From Blastocystis hominis (Eukaryota > Sar > Bigyra > Opalinata > Blastocystidae): DNA of 64,000 nucleotides. This document shows positions 55,407 to 64,000 of this stretch, piece by piece. A program made the translations under genes and the position numbers. The notes under the pieces are model-generated. The model saw only the letters and a program-made list of their open reading frames with translations. It was not told the origin of the DNA and searched no databases. The stretch is taken from contig NW_013171849.1 in NCBI RefSeq assembly GCF_000151665.1, positions 672,480-736,479 of the forward strand, written 5' to 3'. How positions within the stretch are numbered: the stretch's first letter is position 1; each line of letters starts with the position of its first letter.

Positions 55407-57305
55407 TTACGAAGAGTGCTTTTCCTGAAAATGCTTCTCATATTCTTCGACAGAGGCGAACCTTCGAACACACCCGCACACTTGGCAAACCACCTCGTTC
55501 TTTTTTCGATTCATCAGACTCTTTACTCTCCGCTGCGTCAGGTGGTAATAGCAGTGCACATACTTTTCCCCATGACCACATCGATAGTGTTTGAATAGCC
55601 CAAGATATCGCTCTCTCCACACTCCATTTGTCTTCATCGCGTCTGCTAAAAATCGACTGGCGCACGCCGCTTCGACCAGATCCCTTCCAGACACAAATTC
55701 CAGCACTGAACACCATACATCGAATCCCAAAACGGCTCTTCGCTTCCGATTCTCCTCGTTTTCGAGACGGATCCGCTTGATCTCGAACATCAAATCCGCA
55801 TCATCGTCATCATCCCCTTCTGCCTCCGACGAACTGGAAATCGAGTAATCGAACGAAACGGGGAAGTCTCCATTCTCGCAAAGACAGCTATGTCGCACAA
55901 AAGGATGTTGTAAGCCGCATCTGCATCGATGCACTGAATCGGGGGGTTTCCACTCACATCCGCCCTTGATTTCCTTGATTTCCTTCATGTCCCCTGTATC
56001 CCCCGTTTCTCCATTTCTCCAATCCACCAACTCCGTTTCACACAGCCAACACGTCGTTTTCCCGCGGGAACAATAGGAACAGAGATGCAATCGCCACTGC
56101 CTGCAGCAGAGCGGAAGACTGGGAATTTCCCGGAGGAGCAGCCAGCCCACTGCGTGAAGCAATGCAGGGAAGTGAGTGTGACTGTGAGAATCAAGGCTGT
56201 TATTCTGCAAGTGTGTGGAGAGCGTGAGGGCGATGGATTGAAGACGAGCGAGCGTTCGAGGAGAAAGCGGCGTGTGCGGAGCGCTGAGCCGAAGATAGAG
56301 TGTATGAAGGAGCAAAGACTGCATGGATTCGGTCCACTCGGAAGTGAGACACATTTCATTTAACACCGTTAAAGCGCTGTTTGTGTCTAGAAGTGTGCTG
56401 TGGGACACTAAACAAGTCATCAAGGCACAACAGCGAGGATTCGTCGAATTCCAAAACGATTCTGCATCATCGATAAACGCGTTCACACCCAAAATCTGGT
56501 AGAGATCCAGTAGAAGGCGGCAAGCGAACGGAGAAAAGGGTGGAAACGTGGAATCCAGTGCGAGTTGTAAAAGCAAGGATTTGGTTTTCGAGAGAACAGG
56601 ACTTGCCGTATCCAGAGAAAAATGACGAATCACAGACTTCCAAACTCGATCCAGAGTATTAAAATCAGGGCAATTTCTGGAATCCACAGATAGCTCGCGT
56701 TTCTTGTTTATACAATGGGAGCAGGAACAAGGGGAGGACTGCAATTGATGGATCGTCTCACACTGCGTATCCGAAACCACAGATTCAAGCAGACGCAACA
56801 CATTCTTAGCAAATGAATCGGAAAAGGAGTAGAGCGTGAGAACGACTTGGATACTGAACGCGTTGAATTGCGTGTGAGAAGAAACAATCTTTCGCAGCTT
56901 TTTGGCCAATCGATTATCTGAATCAAGGTTGGTTTGAATAAAGCTATGAGTTACCAAACGAGAATGAAAAAACGGATAGAGCAGAGAAGTTATATTACGG
57001 GAAAGAGAATGACGTTGGGATAGAAGCACCGAAACCACATCACACACGATAACTCGTTTTTCTTTTGTCGAATAGGTGGAGAGTATGTCCAGTATCTGCT
57101 GCAGAATACCCGATTCGAGTCCCTCGCGTGATACCCACTCTATCGTATTTTCACGTACTAACTTATACAATGACCTATTTATTACCGGTACACACGATTC
57201 ATACTCTCGCTGTCCCTGATTGCTCTGATCTCCCCGGTATTGCAGAATCTGCCTGTGAATACGATTCAGTGAAGGCGAAAGTTGCGTAAACCATGAAGTA
57301 GGCAT
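55407..57305 (-). CDS. F-box and C2H2 zinc-finger protein
   Basis: Large intronless reading frame (about 632 residues). The ATG at 57305 (MPTSWFTQLSPSLNRIHRQI) is the first after the neighbour's cleavage site at 57358. The N-terminal two thirds is Leu/Ser-rich and helical, like HEAT repeats. Then come a CxxC cluster (CSYCSRGKTTCWLC; HRCRCGLQH), an acidic stretch (EAEGDDDDDADL), an F-box (GFDVWCSVLEFVSGRDLVEA) and a C-terminal C2H2 finger (VCQVCGCVRRFASVEEYEKH). It probably acts as an SCF substrate adaptor; the substrate is unknown. Stop TAA at 55407. Confidence 0.75.
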   Translation of the reverse strand: MPTSWFTQLSPSLNRIHRQILQYRGDQSNQGQREYESCVPVINRSLYKLVRENTIEWVSREGLESGILQQILDILSTYSTKEKRVIVCDVVSVLLSQRHSLSRNITSLLYPFFHSRLVTHSFIQTNLDSDNRLAKKLRKIVSSHTQFNAFSIQVVLTLYSFSDSFAKNVLRLLESVVSDTQCETIHQLQSSPCSCSHCINKKRELSVDSRNCPDFNTLDRVWKSVIRHFSLDTASPVLSKTKSLLLQLALDSTFPPFSPFACRLLLDLYQILGVNAFIDDAESFWNSTNPRCCALMTCLVSHSTLLDTNSALTVLNEMCLTSEWTESMQSLLLHTLYLRLSAPHTPLSPRTLARLQSIALTLSTHLQNNSLDSHSHTHFPALLHAVGWLLLREIPSLPLCCRQWRLHLCSYCSRGKTTCWLCETELVDWRNGETGDTGDMKEIKEIKGGCEWKPPDSVHRCRCGLQHPFVRHSCLCENGDFPVSFDYSISSSSEAEGDDDDDADLMFEIKRIRLENEENRKRRAVLGFDVWCSVLEFVSGRDLVEAACASRFLADAMKTNGVWRERYLGLFKHYRCGHGEKYVHCYYHLTQRRVKSLMNRKKNEVVCQVCGCVRRFASVEEYEKHFQEKHSS

Positions 57306-57345
57306 CTTAGAAATCCATCGTGATCCGCAAAACAAAGTATTCTCC

Positions 57346-57358
57346 AACAAACAAACCA
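57346..57358 (-). terminator. 3' octamer with stop-completing T (UBE4)
   Basis: T57358, spacer GGTT, TGTTTGTT 57346-57353 on the minus strand. Confidence 0.75.
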
Positions 57359-60300
57359 CAACGGGTATTCATTATCCTTTTTCCACTGAATAATCTTCTG
57401 CTTCAGCTCTTCCACTACCGATCACTCCCACTTCCAATCCCTACTGGGAATCAACTCCTCCTTCGTTAGCGGCGTTCTATCATACGGATCTATCTGTGTT
57501 CGCAGCAGCAGCTTCTCAATCGTATCTCGATTCAGGATTTGCTTGGAGTTCGGCAGCATCACCGGATCATCCATCAGCTCTCCGGTCATTTCATCGAAGA
57601 ATTCATCGGGCGCGTTATCCAGCAGCTGATTCCACCGATCGAACTGCTCCTGCTCGCTTCGGATACTCGCCACGAACTGCGCCAGCTTGGCCTGCTCCTC
57701 CTATTCCTCAATCTCTTCGCGATTTCGCACCGAATCGAGCAGGTTTTTGGCTCGGCAAATCCGTTCCGCCTTCTCGAACATCTCCAGGTTCAGCGTTTTC
57801 TCTTCGTTCATACACATCACGAACTTCCGTTCCTTCGAAAACACCAGAATCGTCCGCATCAGCAGCTCCAGCAACTGCTTGGGATCGAAATGGTACTGCT
57901 CGGGGTTTTCGATCTTCAGCAGCTTGCCCTCCTTTCCCACCAACTGCTGCACCAGCCGCGGGAAGCTGTTCGCCATTCCCTTCATCGTCTGCTCGCTCAT
58001 CCAGATGTCCTATCGATCACCAGTCTCTCCAAGCCCGACGCCCCACGGCTCTGCCGCGTCGAGGAGAAGCAGCAGCGTGTCGGTGGTCAGATCGAACGAG
58101 AAGCGGACGTTTCGCTCGAGCTGCGTGAGGCGAAGCTGCTTCTCGTCGCGTTCTTTGGGGTCCAGCGAAGCGAAGTCGGGCTGCAGCATGAGCGATTGGA
58201 GACTTTTGATCTCCGGAATGGCGGCGAAGGCGTCGTCGGTGAGCTTGGAGAAGGAGGAAATGAGCGTCTGGACGAACAGCTGAATGACCTCCGGCTCGTT
58301 CTTCATGTCGATGACGGTCTGCGAGCAGCGCGAGTCGTTCCACAGCAGTCGAATGATCTGGATGATGTACTGGCGATACTGTGTCGACTCCATGCCCACG
58401 CCCTCCACCTCGCTGAATTGCCGCACGAGGAGATGCAGCAGCTCGGAGACCAGCGCGTTGTTGCTGAGAAGCGACTCGGACGCGTGCATGACTTGCCGCG
58501 AGAGAAGGCGGTTGTTCGATTGAACCGGAACGTAGAGCAGCGAAATGGTCTGAAAGGAAGGGGAGAACAGAGAAAAATATACTTTCGTGACGTCAGCTCG
58601 CATGTGCACGTTGAGGAAACTTCCGATCTGGGGAGATTGGTAGCTAAGACAGCGGATGAGAAGGCGGAGAATCGAGTCCATGTGGGAGGGAATGAAGATC
58701 GTGTCAGGGAAGGAAATGCTTTGAATGAGGCAGAGAAAAGAAGAAAAAACGTCTCGAAGGTTTTCAGAATCGCCAACACATCCTCGATGACAAAAATCGG
58801 GACATATTCCACGATATGATTCCCATTTCTATCCCTGATCCCTTCAGTCGCTCCTTTACAGCATTTCCGATTCAATCGAAAGCAAATACTCCGAGACATA
58901 CGCCGTAAATTTGAGCCAGCGAACCAAGAAATCCTGGTTTTCTAGATAGGCCTGTGTTGCCATTTCGACATACACAAGGAACTCCACTTCGCGCTATTCA
59001 TCATTTCCCGCCCTCACCACAACGAAATTCGCGGGATTCACATTGGGGATATCGCGATACCCGTGCGGCAGATAGTGCGACAGGTTTCGAAGAATGCCTT
59101 CTCGGAAGTTCTGCAGGCCGCAGAAGGCGCGGCGGAAGATTGCGATGTAATACCAGACGCAGAGCGTGTCGAAGCGGAGAGTCTGCGGGTTCTCGGTGCA
59201 GACGCTGCAGTCGACGTCGTGATTGATGCGATCGGAATTGACCAAGGGATCGGTGCTGAACAAGTAGCGAGGATCGGGGAACTATGCGTGGCGATTCTGA
59301 TTCGGGTCTACGCGCTTTTTGTTCATGATCGGCTCGGCGAGATTGTAGAGAACCGCTTGAAGATTCAGCAGAATGTTCAGCCTATCCAACACAATCGGCA
59401 CGCAACGCTACGAGCCAGACATCTGATAGTTCGGTCGCGACTTCAAGAACTCGTTCCCCGCCAAAATCATCGTGTGAATCCACTCGCGCACTTTCATTTT
59501 CGTCGCTGGATTCTTCAGCAATAGTTTCAGCACATCCGTCTGCTGCTGCTACGCCTCAATCTCCCTCCCATCCATCACGTTCAGCATCTTCACTTCCTCC
59601 ATCAGCGACGTGAACTGCTGGCTCATTCCCTGAATCGACTGCGGCGTCGACAAATCCGGCTGCACCATCCGCACGCCGCCGATGAACTCCGTGGGGTGCA
59701 AATCGAAAAACGGCGCCAGATAATCCGCCTGCACCGCCAGCAGTCGCTGTATCGCGTTCTCCTCGGCCTTCATGAACGTCTGCGTCGCTCCGAACACCGC
59801 GCAGGCCTCATCGACAGAGAGGAGCTGCTGGAGCATCGAGAGAGCGAGAGAGAGCATTGCGGGGCTTTTGGTTTGGACCGCACTGACCGCATGCCTGCGG
59901 ATGTGACTGAAAATTAAGTCTAGGTGGTTGTTCAGATTGCCCATTCGGCTGTCGATTTGAATGAATTGGCGGAGAAGGGAAGAAGAAGAAAGAGAAGAAG
60001 TGGATGATAGGTCGAGAAGTTCCAGGAAGAGATCCACGTAGACGGAAGAGAGAAGCGGTCTGGGAATAGAGAAGAGAAAGAGGAGGGTACTGGTAGTAGT
60101 TGTTGACTTCGGTGACCAGAAGACCTACAATGATCACAGAGTAATTCTGTAGCAGCTCGTGGACTTCGAGATTGCCTAGAGTTGACAGAAAAAAACGAAA
60201 GGGGAACTGCCCGACTCACTCTCGTCTCTCTACTCATCAAAATTAGCCAAGCGAACATACCATATGAGACAACAAGCGGTCGTAGCAACCGCATAAATAC

Positions 60301-60704
60301 CGCACTTTACTCGTTCCCTGAGAGAAACTGATTCCTGCCTCTTTGTTGAGGATCTTTACGAAATTCTTAAGGCAGATACTCTCTTCGGAGGGAACCTTCA
60401 ATGATAAGCGAATAATACAAGTACAAAGGGATAACGAATCCCGTTTCCCAAAATATCGGTACTAATATTGTGAATAAGCTGCTTTTGCTTCATCACATCA
60501 TCAAAAACGATCCGTGGTGCTTCATTTGTCACTTCTGGTTTCTTTTCTTCTTCTGGTTTAGGAGCAACAACTGTGTGTAATTAGAAAAAGAAACAAGAAA
60601 AACTCGGCTTCACTGAATCCTTGAACCGTTTGGCTCGAATTTCACGAATCTATTGTATGAAATGCACTTTCACTGCTATGTACTTCTTCATCACTCTTTT
60701 GCAT
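57358..60704 (-). CDS. UBE4B: Ubiquitin conjugation factor E4 (UBE4/UFD2)
   Basis: U-box ubiquitin ligase/E4 that extends ubiquitin chains. The start at 60704 gives MQKSDEEIREIRAKRFKD, like the short N-terminus of UFD2 proteins. The long UFD2 core includes LKLLLKNPATKMKVREWIHT, RLNILLNLQAVLYNLAEP, YLFSTDPLVN, LSHYLPHGYRDI and VEFLVYVEMA. The U-box is DEFFDEMTGELMDDPVMLPN, DRDTIEKLL-like and DPYDRTPLTKEELIP. A 30-nt intron (57420-57449) then leads to ELKQKIIQWKKDNEYPL. At least ten introns of about 24-34 nt. No genomic stop precedes the octamer 57346-57353: T57358 plus poly(A) would give TAA. Confidence 0.9.
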
Positions 60705-61015
60705 ACTCAAAACAGTATGTGTAAGAAAAATGTGACTCTGGATTAAGGTTATACGTTTGTCATTCAATGGCAATAATGCGGCACATATAATTTGGACTAC
60801 TATCAACCTTCATTCTATAAAAGTGTTTAAGACACACGACTATTTGTGAATCTCGCCAATCCTCAGTTATCTTTTCTATTGTAAAAAAATAATAATTGTG
60901 CACTTCAAAACTCGTTAATATTTTCGATAAACAAAAACACCTCAAAATATCTCGGTTTTCTGGAATTCCAATGTTCCTAGGCTTGTATCTCCGGATAAAG
61001 TATACACAAACAATT
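60705..61015. promoter_or_regulatory. Divergent intergenic region
   Basis: 310 bases of AT-rich DNA between the starts of UBE4 (minus) and the amino-acid transporter (plus). No ORF or motif recognised. It presumably holds both promoters. Confidence 0.4.
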
Positions 61016-62485
61016 ATGAGCACCGAATCGGACAATGTGCAGGCGATGACAGAGACGAGCCAAGTTACTGAAACACTTCTGGAGGCTAACATCGAACAGG
61101 AAAGAGCAGCTGATAATGTACCCGAATCTGTGGCCCAGCCTACGGGAGAATCTGCATCTCTTCTCGCAAAAGCGGACGACGATGTGTCAACAGCGACTAT
61201 CTGGAGTTCTGTTGCTAACATGACTAACAACGTTTTGGGAGCAGGGTTGGTCGCGCTCCCATATTCAATTAGTCAGGTATCTGCTTCTTTTGCTCGTACG
61301 ATCTAGTGTACGCTGGTCCCTGGAATTCTGCTCCTTATTTTTATGGCCTTTGTAGCTAGCTTTTCGCAGTACGTGATTGTGAGCACTTGCCGCCTCGTCG
61401 ACAAGTACACTTACAAGGAGGTGGGAATTGTACGTTTTGTATTTTCTGCCATAAGTTCTAGGCGGCTCTGGGCAAAACGGGCGGTATCTTGATTTCTCTC
61501 ATTATGCTCCTTTACACCACATTGTCCTGTACTTCCTATTTTGTCATCATCGGTGATCTGCTTCTCGGCATCTGCGGGTACTTCTTCCCTAATGTCGAAT
61601 TCCTTCAGTCTCGATCGATCGTCGTGCCCTGTGTCTGCGTCGCCTTCATCTTCCCTCTCTGCATGATGCGAAGTGCCTCGCTCCCCTCTATTCTCACCGC
61701 TAGCCGTTGACTCCCTCCGCTACGTCTCCGTCGTATCGGTGCTCGCAGTGGTCGGAGTCGTGGTCGTGATCGTGCAGCAGTTCATCGAGTACCACCATGT
61801 GAACGAGACCGTGGAGATCATGCACTGGAGCTCCGGGTTCATCCGCATGGTGCCGGTCGTCTGCGTGTCCTACAACTGCCACTACAACGCTCCTCGCTAT
61901 TACAAGGAGTTGAAGAATCGCAGCATGCCGCGTATCAGCGTGGTCGTTGCCTGCTCCACGCTCATCGTTTTCCTTCTCTATCTCGCCGGATCGGTCTGCG
62001 GATATCTGCAGTTCGGAAACCAGACGCTCGGAGACATCTTGAAGAACTACCCCTCCGATGCGCTGGCGCCCGCGTTGGGTCGACTTGGTCTGCTGGTGGC
62101 ACTCGTTTTCACCTTCCCCGTGGCCTATTTCGCCGTGAGGAACAACCTGCACACATTGTTCTGCAGCTCGCTGCATTTCCATGGAATTTGGCTTCGACTT
62201 GCGTAGGGGTACGAAGAGGACTCGAGTCTAGGACTGCCGTGGGCGTTCTGCTGGTCACTTGCACGGTGGCTGTGTTTGTGGAGCAAGTGGAATATGTGAT
62301 TGGATTTAACGGATCGCTGTTTGGATCGTGCATCATGCTTATCATTCCTGGGCTGATTTATCTGCGAGTGGACAAAACTCCATTGTGGAAGAGCGGAATG
62401 AAGATTAGTGCCCTGCTGTTACTCTGTTTCGGAGTAGTGATCTGCGTTGGAGGCACGTATCTCACCGCTGTTAAGCTTTTTGCAT
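61016..62485 (+). CDS. SLC38/AAAP-type amino-acid transporter
   Basis: Multi-span amino-acid permease. After a hydrophilic N-terminus (MSTESDNVQAMTETSQ) TM1 carries VANMTNNVLGAGLVALPYSI, the AAAP signature. Further spans include ILLLIFMAFVASFSQYVI, GILISLIMLLYTTLSCTSYF, LAVVGVVVVIVQQFIEYHH, VVCVSYNCHYNAPRYYKEL, LIVFLLYLAGSVCGYLQFGN, LLVALVFTFPVAYFAVRNN, TAVGVLLVTCTVAVFV and SALLLLCFGVVICVGGTYL; about 10-11 in all. Introns of about 30 nt, for example 61277-61306, 61432-61462 and about 61668-61707. The end is predicted at T62485, 4 nt before a variant octamer TGTTTGTA (62490-62497). Otherwise the frame would run to 62589 with a non-family tail. Confidence 0.85.
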
Positions 62486-62497
62486 ATCGTGTTTGTA
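62485..62497 (+). terminator. Variant 3' octamer with stop-completing T (transporter)
   Basis: T62485, spacer ATCG, variant TGTTTGTA 62490-62497. Confidence 0.55.
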
Positions 62498-62939
62498 TCA
62501 AACAGGCATTTCCATTACAATACACATTTTACAACTTTTTCTCTTGCTTCCACCAGGGAGCTTTCACTTACCTCGGGAATCCAATCTAAAAAGGGTGAAT
62601 ATTTGAACAACGATTGAAGAAGCTTTCATGTACTCCAGTTCCCCATCTATTGAACATCTCTTTGCCCAGCTACTGGCACCATACAGCTACTATCAACTGA
62701 CAGCGTGTAAGCTGGAAATCCTCAGAACCTCAGGATTCCACATAACCACTCAATCCGGAAACCGGAAACCAGAAACCAGAAACCAGAAACCTGAAGCCTG
62801 AAAAACAATGGGAACAGGGTAGAAAGACCTTTTGAAACACTCACTTACCTCTCCCAAACGCGCGATCTCAAAAAAATAATGAATTTGGATGGGGAAAAAA
62901 GGAACCACAAAACTAATTCCGCGGGGATCGGATGATTTC
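62498..62939. other. Intergenic DNA between convergent genes
   Basis: About 440 bases between the transporter and peroxidase 3' ends, longer than most gaps here. It contains the heptamer tandem at 62756-62792. No gene seen. Confidence 0.5.
62756..62792 (+). repeat. Heptamer tandem repeat (CCAGAAA)
   Basis: Five near-perfect copies of a CCAGAAA/CCGGAAA unit. Confidence 0.85.
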
Positions 62940-62952
62940 AACAAACAAGTCA
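62940..62952 (-). terminator. 3' octamer with stop-completing T (DyP)
   Basis: T62952 is the first base of the genomic TGA; spacer GACT; TGTTTGTT 62940-62947 on the minus strand. Confidence 0.7.
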
Positions 62953-63942
62953 GAGCTTAGAAAGCATCGACTTTGAAGGAACGAAGTAGTATCCTCCAGT
63001 CACAGGAGTGATGAAGTTCATCAGATGATCCGATTCCGTTCCACGAAGACCAAAGATAGATTTCTCGATTTCGTCGAGTCCAATCAGGAAATGGCAATAG
63101 GCGGTGAACCACAGACCTTTTACTCCATTCGGCATTCCGTAAGGGAGACTATGGCGAACAATCTTAACGTTCTCTCCGTTGTAGTCGATGTCAGAATGGG
63201 CAACGTGACTGCCCGGAGGAAGGGGCTCCAACTGAACACTGTCAGGCTTGGTACGGCCAATTACGGCCTCCTGCGAAGTCCTATCCAGTTTTCCCCACTT
63301 CTCTAAGTTGTGCTCAAAGCGCTGCACAATGGCGTAGGAGCAGCCATTCGGATCAAGAGCTGCTTCCGCGCGGTCGCTGGGACCTGAAGGGTTTTCGGTT
63401 CCATCAATAAATCCGGTGAGATCTCGGCTGTCTCTCCAGACGAAGCCCATCTGGGCGTCCGAAACGGTCAGCATGTTCGGAAGGAAAAGAGAAACGAAGG
63501 TGTTTCCACAATCGAAGCTGGCACCGTTGTACTTCGAGTGAATGTGAACGTACAGGTCAGCCTGGGTAGACGGAGCTTGTTCACCATAGCCAGGGAAATC
63601 AAATAGTTCGGCGCCAGTACCCTTGAGCTCTTCGTTGCCCTCCGTCAGGAATACCCAGAGCTTCTTTCCGAAAGAGAGAGCTCCGGAAACCGCGACATTG
63701 GTAATCGTGGAAGACTCCTCCAGGACCTTCTCGAACTGCTTCACAGCACTAATAAAGTTCGAGCGACCTTCTTCGGTGGACAGAAGCTCATAGTTCACCA
63801 AGTATGTAGCAAAGAACGCAGAATTATCTCCTTCTACGAGGATTCCAGATTGTGCATCAGTAGACATGGCCAAAATAAAAAATTGTGAAGATATGCACAA
63901 AAATAGGGCAAATTTTTGGAGTTTTGGCATCAATGAAATCAT
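62950..63942 (-). CDS. Secreted DyP-type heme peroxidase
   Basis: Dye-decolorizing peroxidase. The start at 63942 gives a signal peptide (hydrophobic FALFLCISSQFFILAMS). The domain shows SGALSFGKKLWVFL, DLYVHIHSKY, the family motif GFIDGTENPSGP with catalytic Asp (near 63405), YAIVQRFEHNLEKW carrying the proximal His and, near the end, VRHSLPYGMPNGVKGLWFTAY (distal Arg). Length and motif set resemble bacterial class B/YfeX-type enzymes. Intronless, 330 residues. The genomic TGA (62950-62952) has its T 4 nt before the octamer 62940-62947, so the mature stop may be TAA. Confidence 0.9.
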   Translation of the reverse strand: MISLMPKLQKFALFLCISSQFFILAMSTDAQSGILVEGDNSAFFATYLVNYELLSTEEGRSNFISAVKQFEKVLEESSTITNVAVSGALSFGKKLWVFLTEGNEELKGTGAELFDFPGYGEQAPSTQADLYVHIHSKYNGASFDCGNTFVSLFLPNMLTVSDAQMGFVWRDSRDLTGFIDGTENPSGPSDRAEAALDPNGCSYAIVQRFEHNLEKWGKLDRTSQEAVIGRTKPDSVQLEPLPPGSHVAHSDIDYNGENVKIVRHSLPYGMPNGVKGLWFTAYCHFLIGLDEIEKSIFGLRGTESDHLMNFITPVTGGYYFVPSKSMLSKL

Positions 63943-64000
63943 CTTGTTACCAGAAGCACAAATAAGTTAGCTTAGCAAGATGCCTAATAGGAATATGAAT

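Noticed and set aside
12906-60704. A ubiquitin-pathway gene cluster (UBTD, UCH37, F-box, UBE4)
   Set aside because: The genes are scattered over 48 kb on mixed contexts among unrelated housekeeping genes; no sign of co-regulation.

Overview
The window is nuclear DNA of a compact, intron-rich protist, and the features point to Blastocystis or a very close stramenopile relative. Almost every gene is cut by tiny GT-AG introns, nearly all 28-33 nt and mostly ending in TAG. Nearly every gene 3' end carries the octamer TGTTTGTT. Several genes have no genomic stop codon before that octamer: a T in first codon position lies exactly 4 nt upstream of it, so cleavage and poly(A) addition would complete a TAA. 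Tiny introns, this octamer and stops made by polyadenylation are known traits of Blastocystis. No rRNA, tRNA, transposon or CRISPR is visible. All gene models were built by eye: exons were joined across GT-AG pairs so that the spliced product stayed open and matched a known family.

Layout. 1-16.9 kb: the 3' part of a methionyl-tRNA synthetase; a 2315-residue modular surface protein with discoidin-like and putative Ig repeats, one membrane span and a Lys/Glu tail; a GON4-like nuclear protein; mitochondrial AFG1 ATPase; a UBTD-like ubiquitin-domain protein; an unknown gene; the deubiquitinase UCH37; and a small basic protein. 16.9-22.4 kb: an AT-rich island with two MORN/leucine-rich-repeat genes (one truncated), a 747-bp duplication of the 5' end of a GT31 glycosyltransferase gene, and a beheaded minus-strand gene. 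22-34 kb: the intact GT31 gene, PAM16, CLUH, a 6-phosphogluconate-dehydrogenase-like pseudoenzyme, a Myb-like protein, a small coiled-coil protein, DDX39/UAP56, ribosomal protein L29 and an unknown gene.

35-49 kb: a CDCA7-type zinc-finger protein, an inward-rectifier K+ channel with an unusual filter, a RABL6-like GTPase, a metallo-beta-lactamase-fold protein with a possible 2-nt microexon, bystin, a small Tim chaperone, tRNA methyltransferase TRMT11, a possible TFIIE-beta, and a GT49 (LARGE-type) glycosyltransferase. 49-64 kb: a REEP/HVA22 protein, a 2-oxoglutarate-type mitochondrial carrier, a TXNDC12/AGR-like ER thioredoxin, L19, two unknown genes, 2-amino-3-ketobutyrate CoA ligase, an F-box/zinc-finger protein, the U-box ubiquitin ligase UBE4/UFD2, an SLC38-type amino-acid transporter and a secreted DyP peroxidase.

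Genes are packed on both strands with no operon logic. Neighbours on the same strand can be under 60 bp apart, and two convergent genes share one palindromic 3' processing element (29982-30009). Mitochondrial biogenesis (AFG1, PAM16, CLUH, small Tim, carrier) and ubiquitin functions (UBTD, UCH37, F-box, UBE4) recur, but as ordinary housekeeping genes rather than a dedicated cluster.
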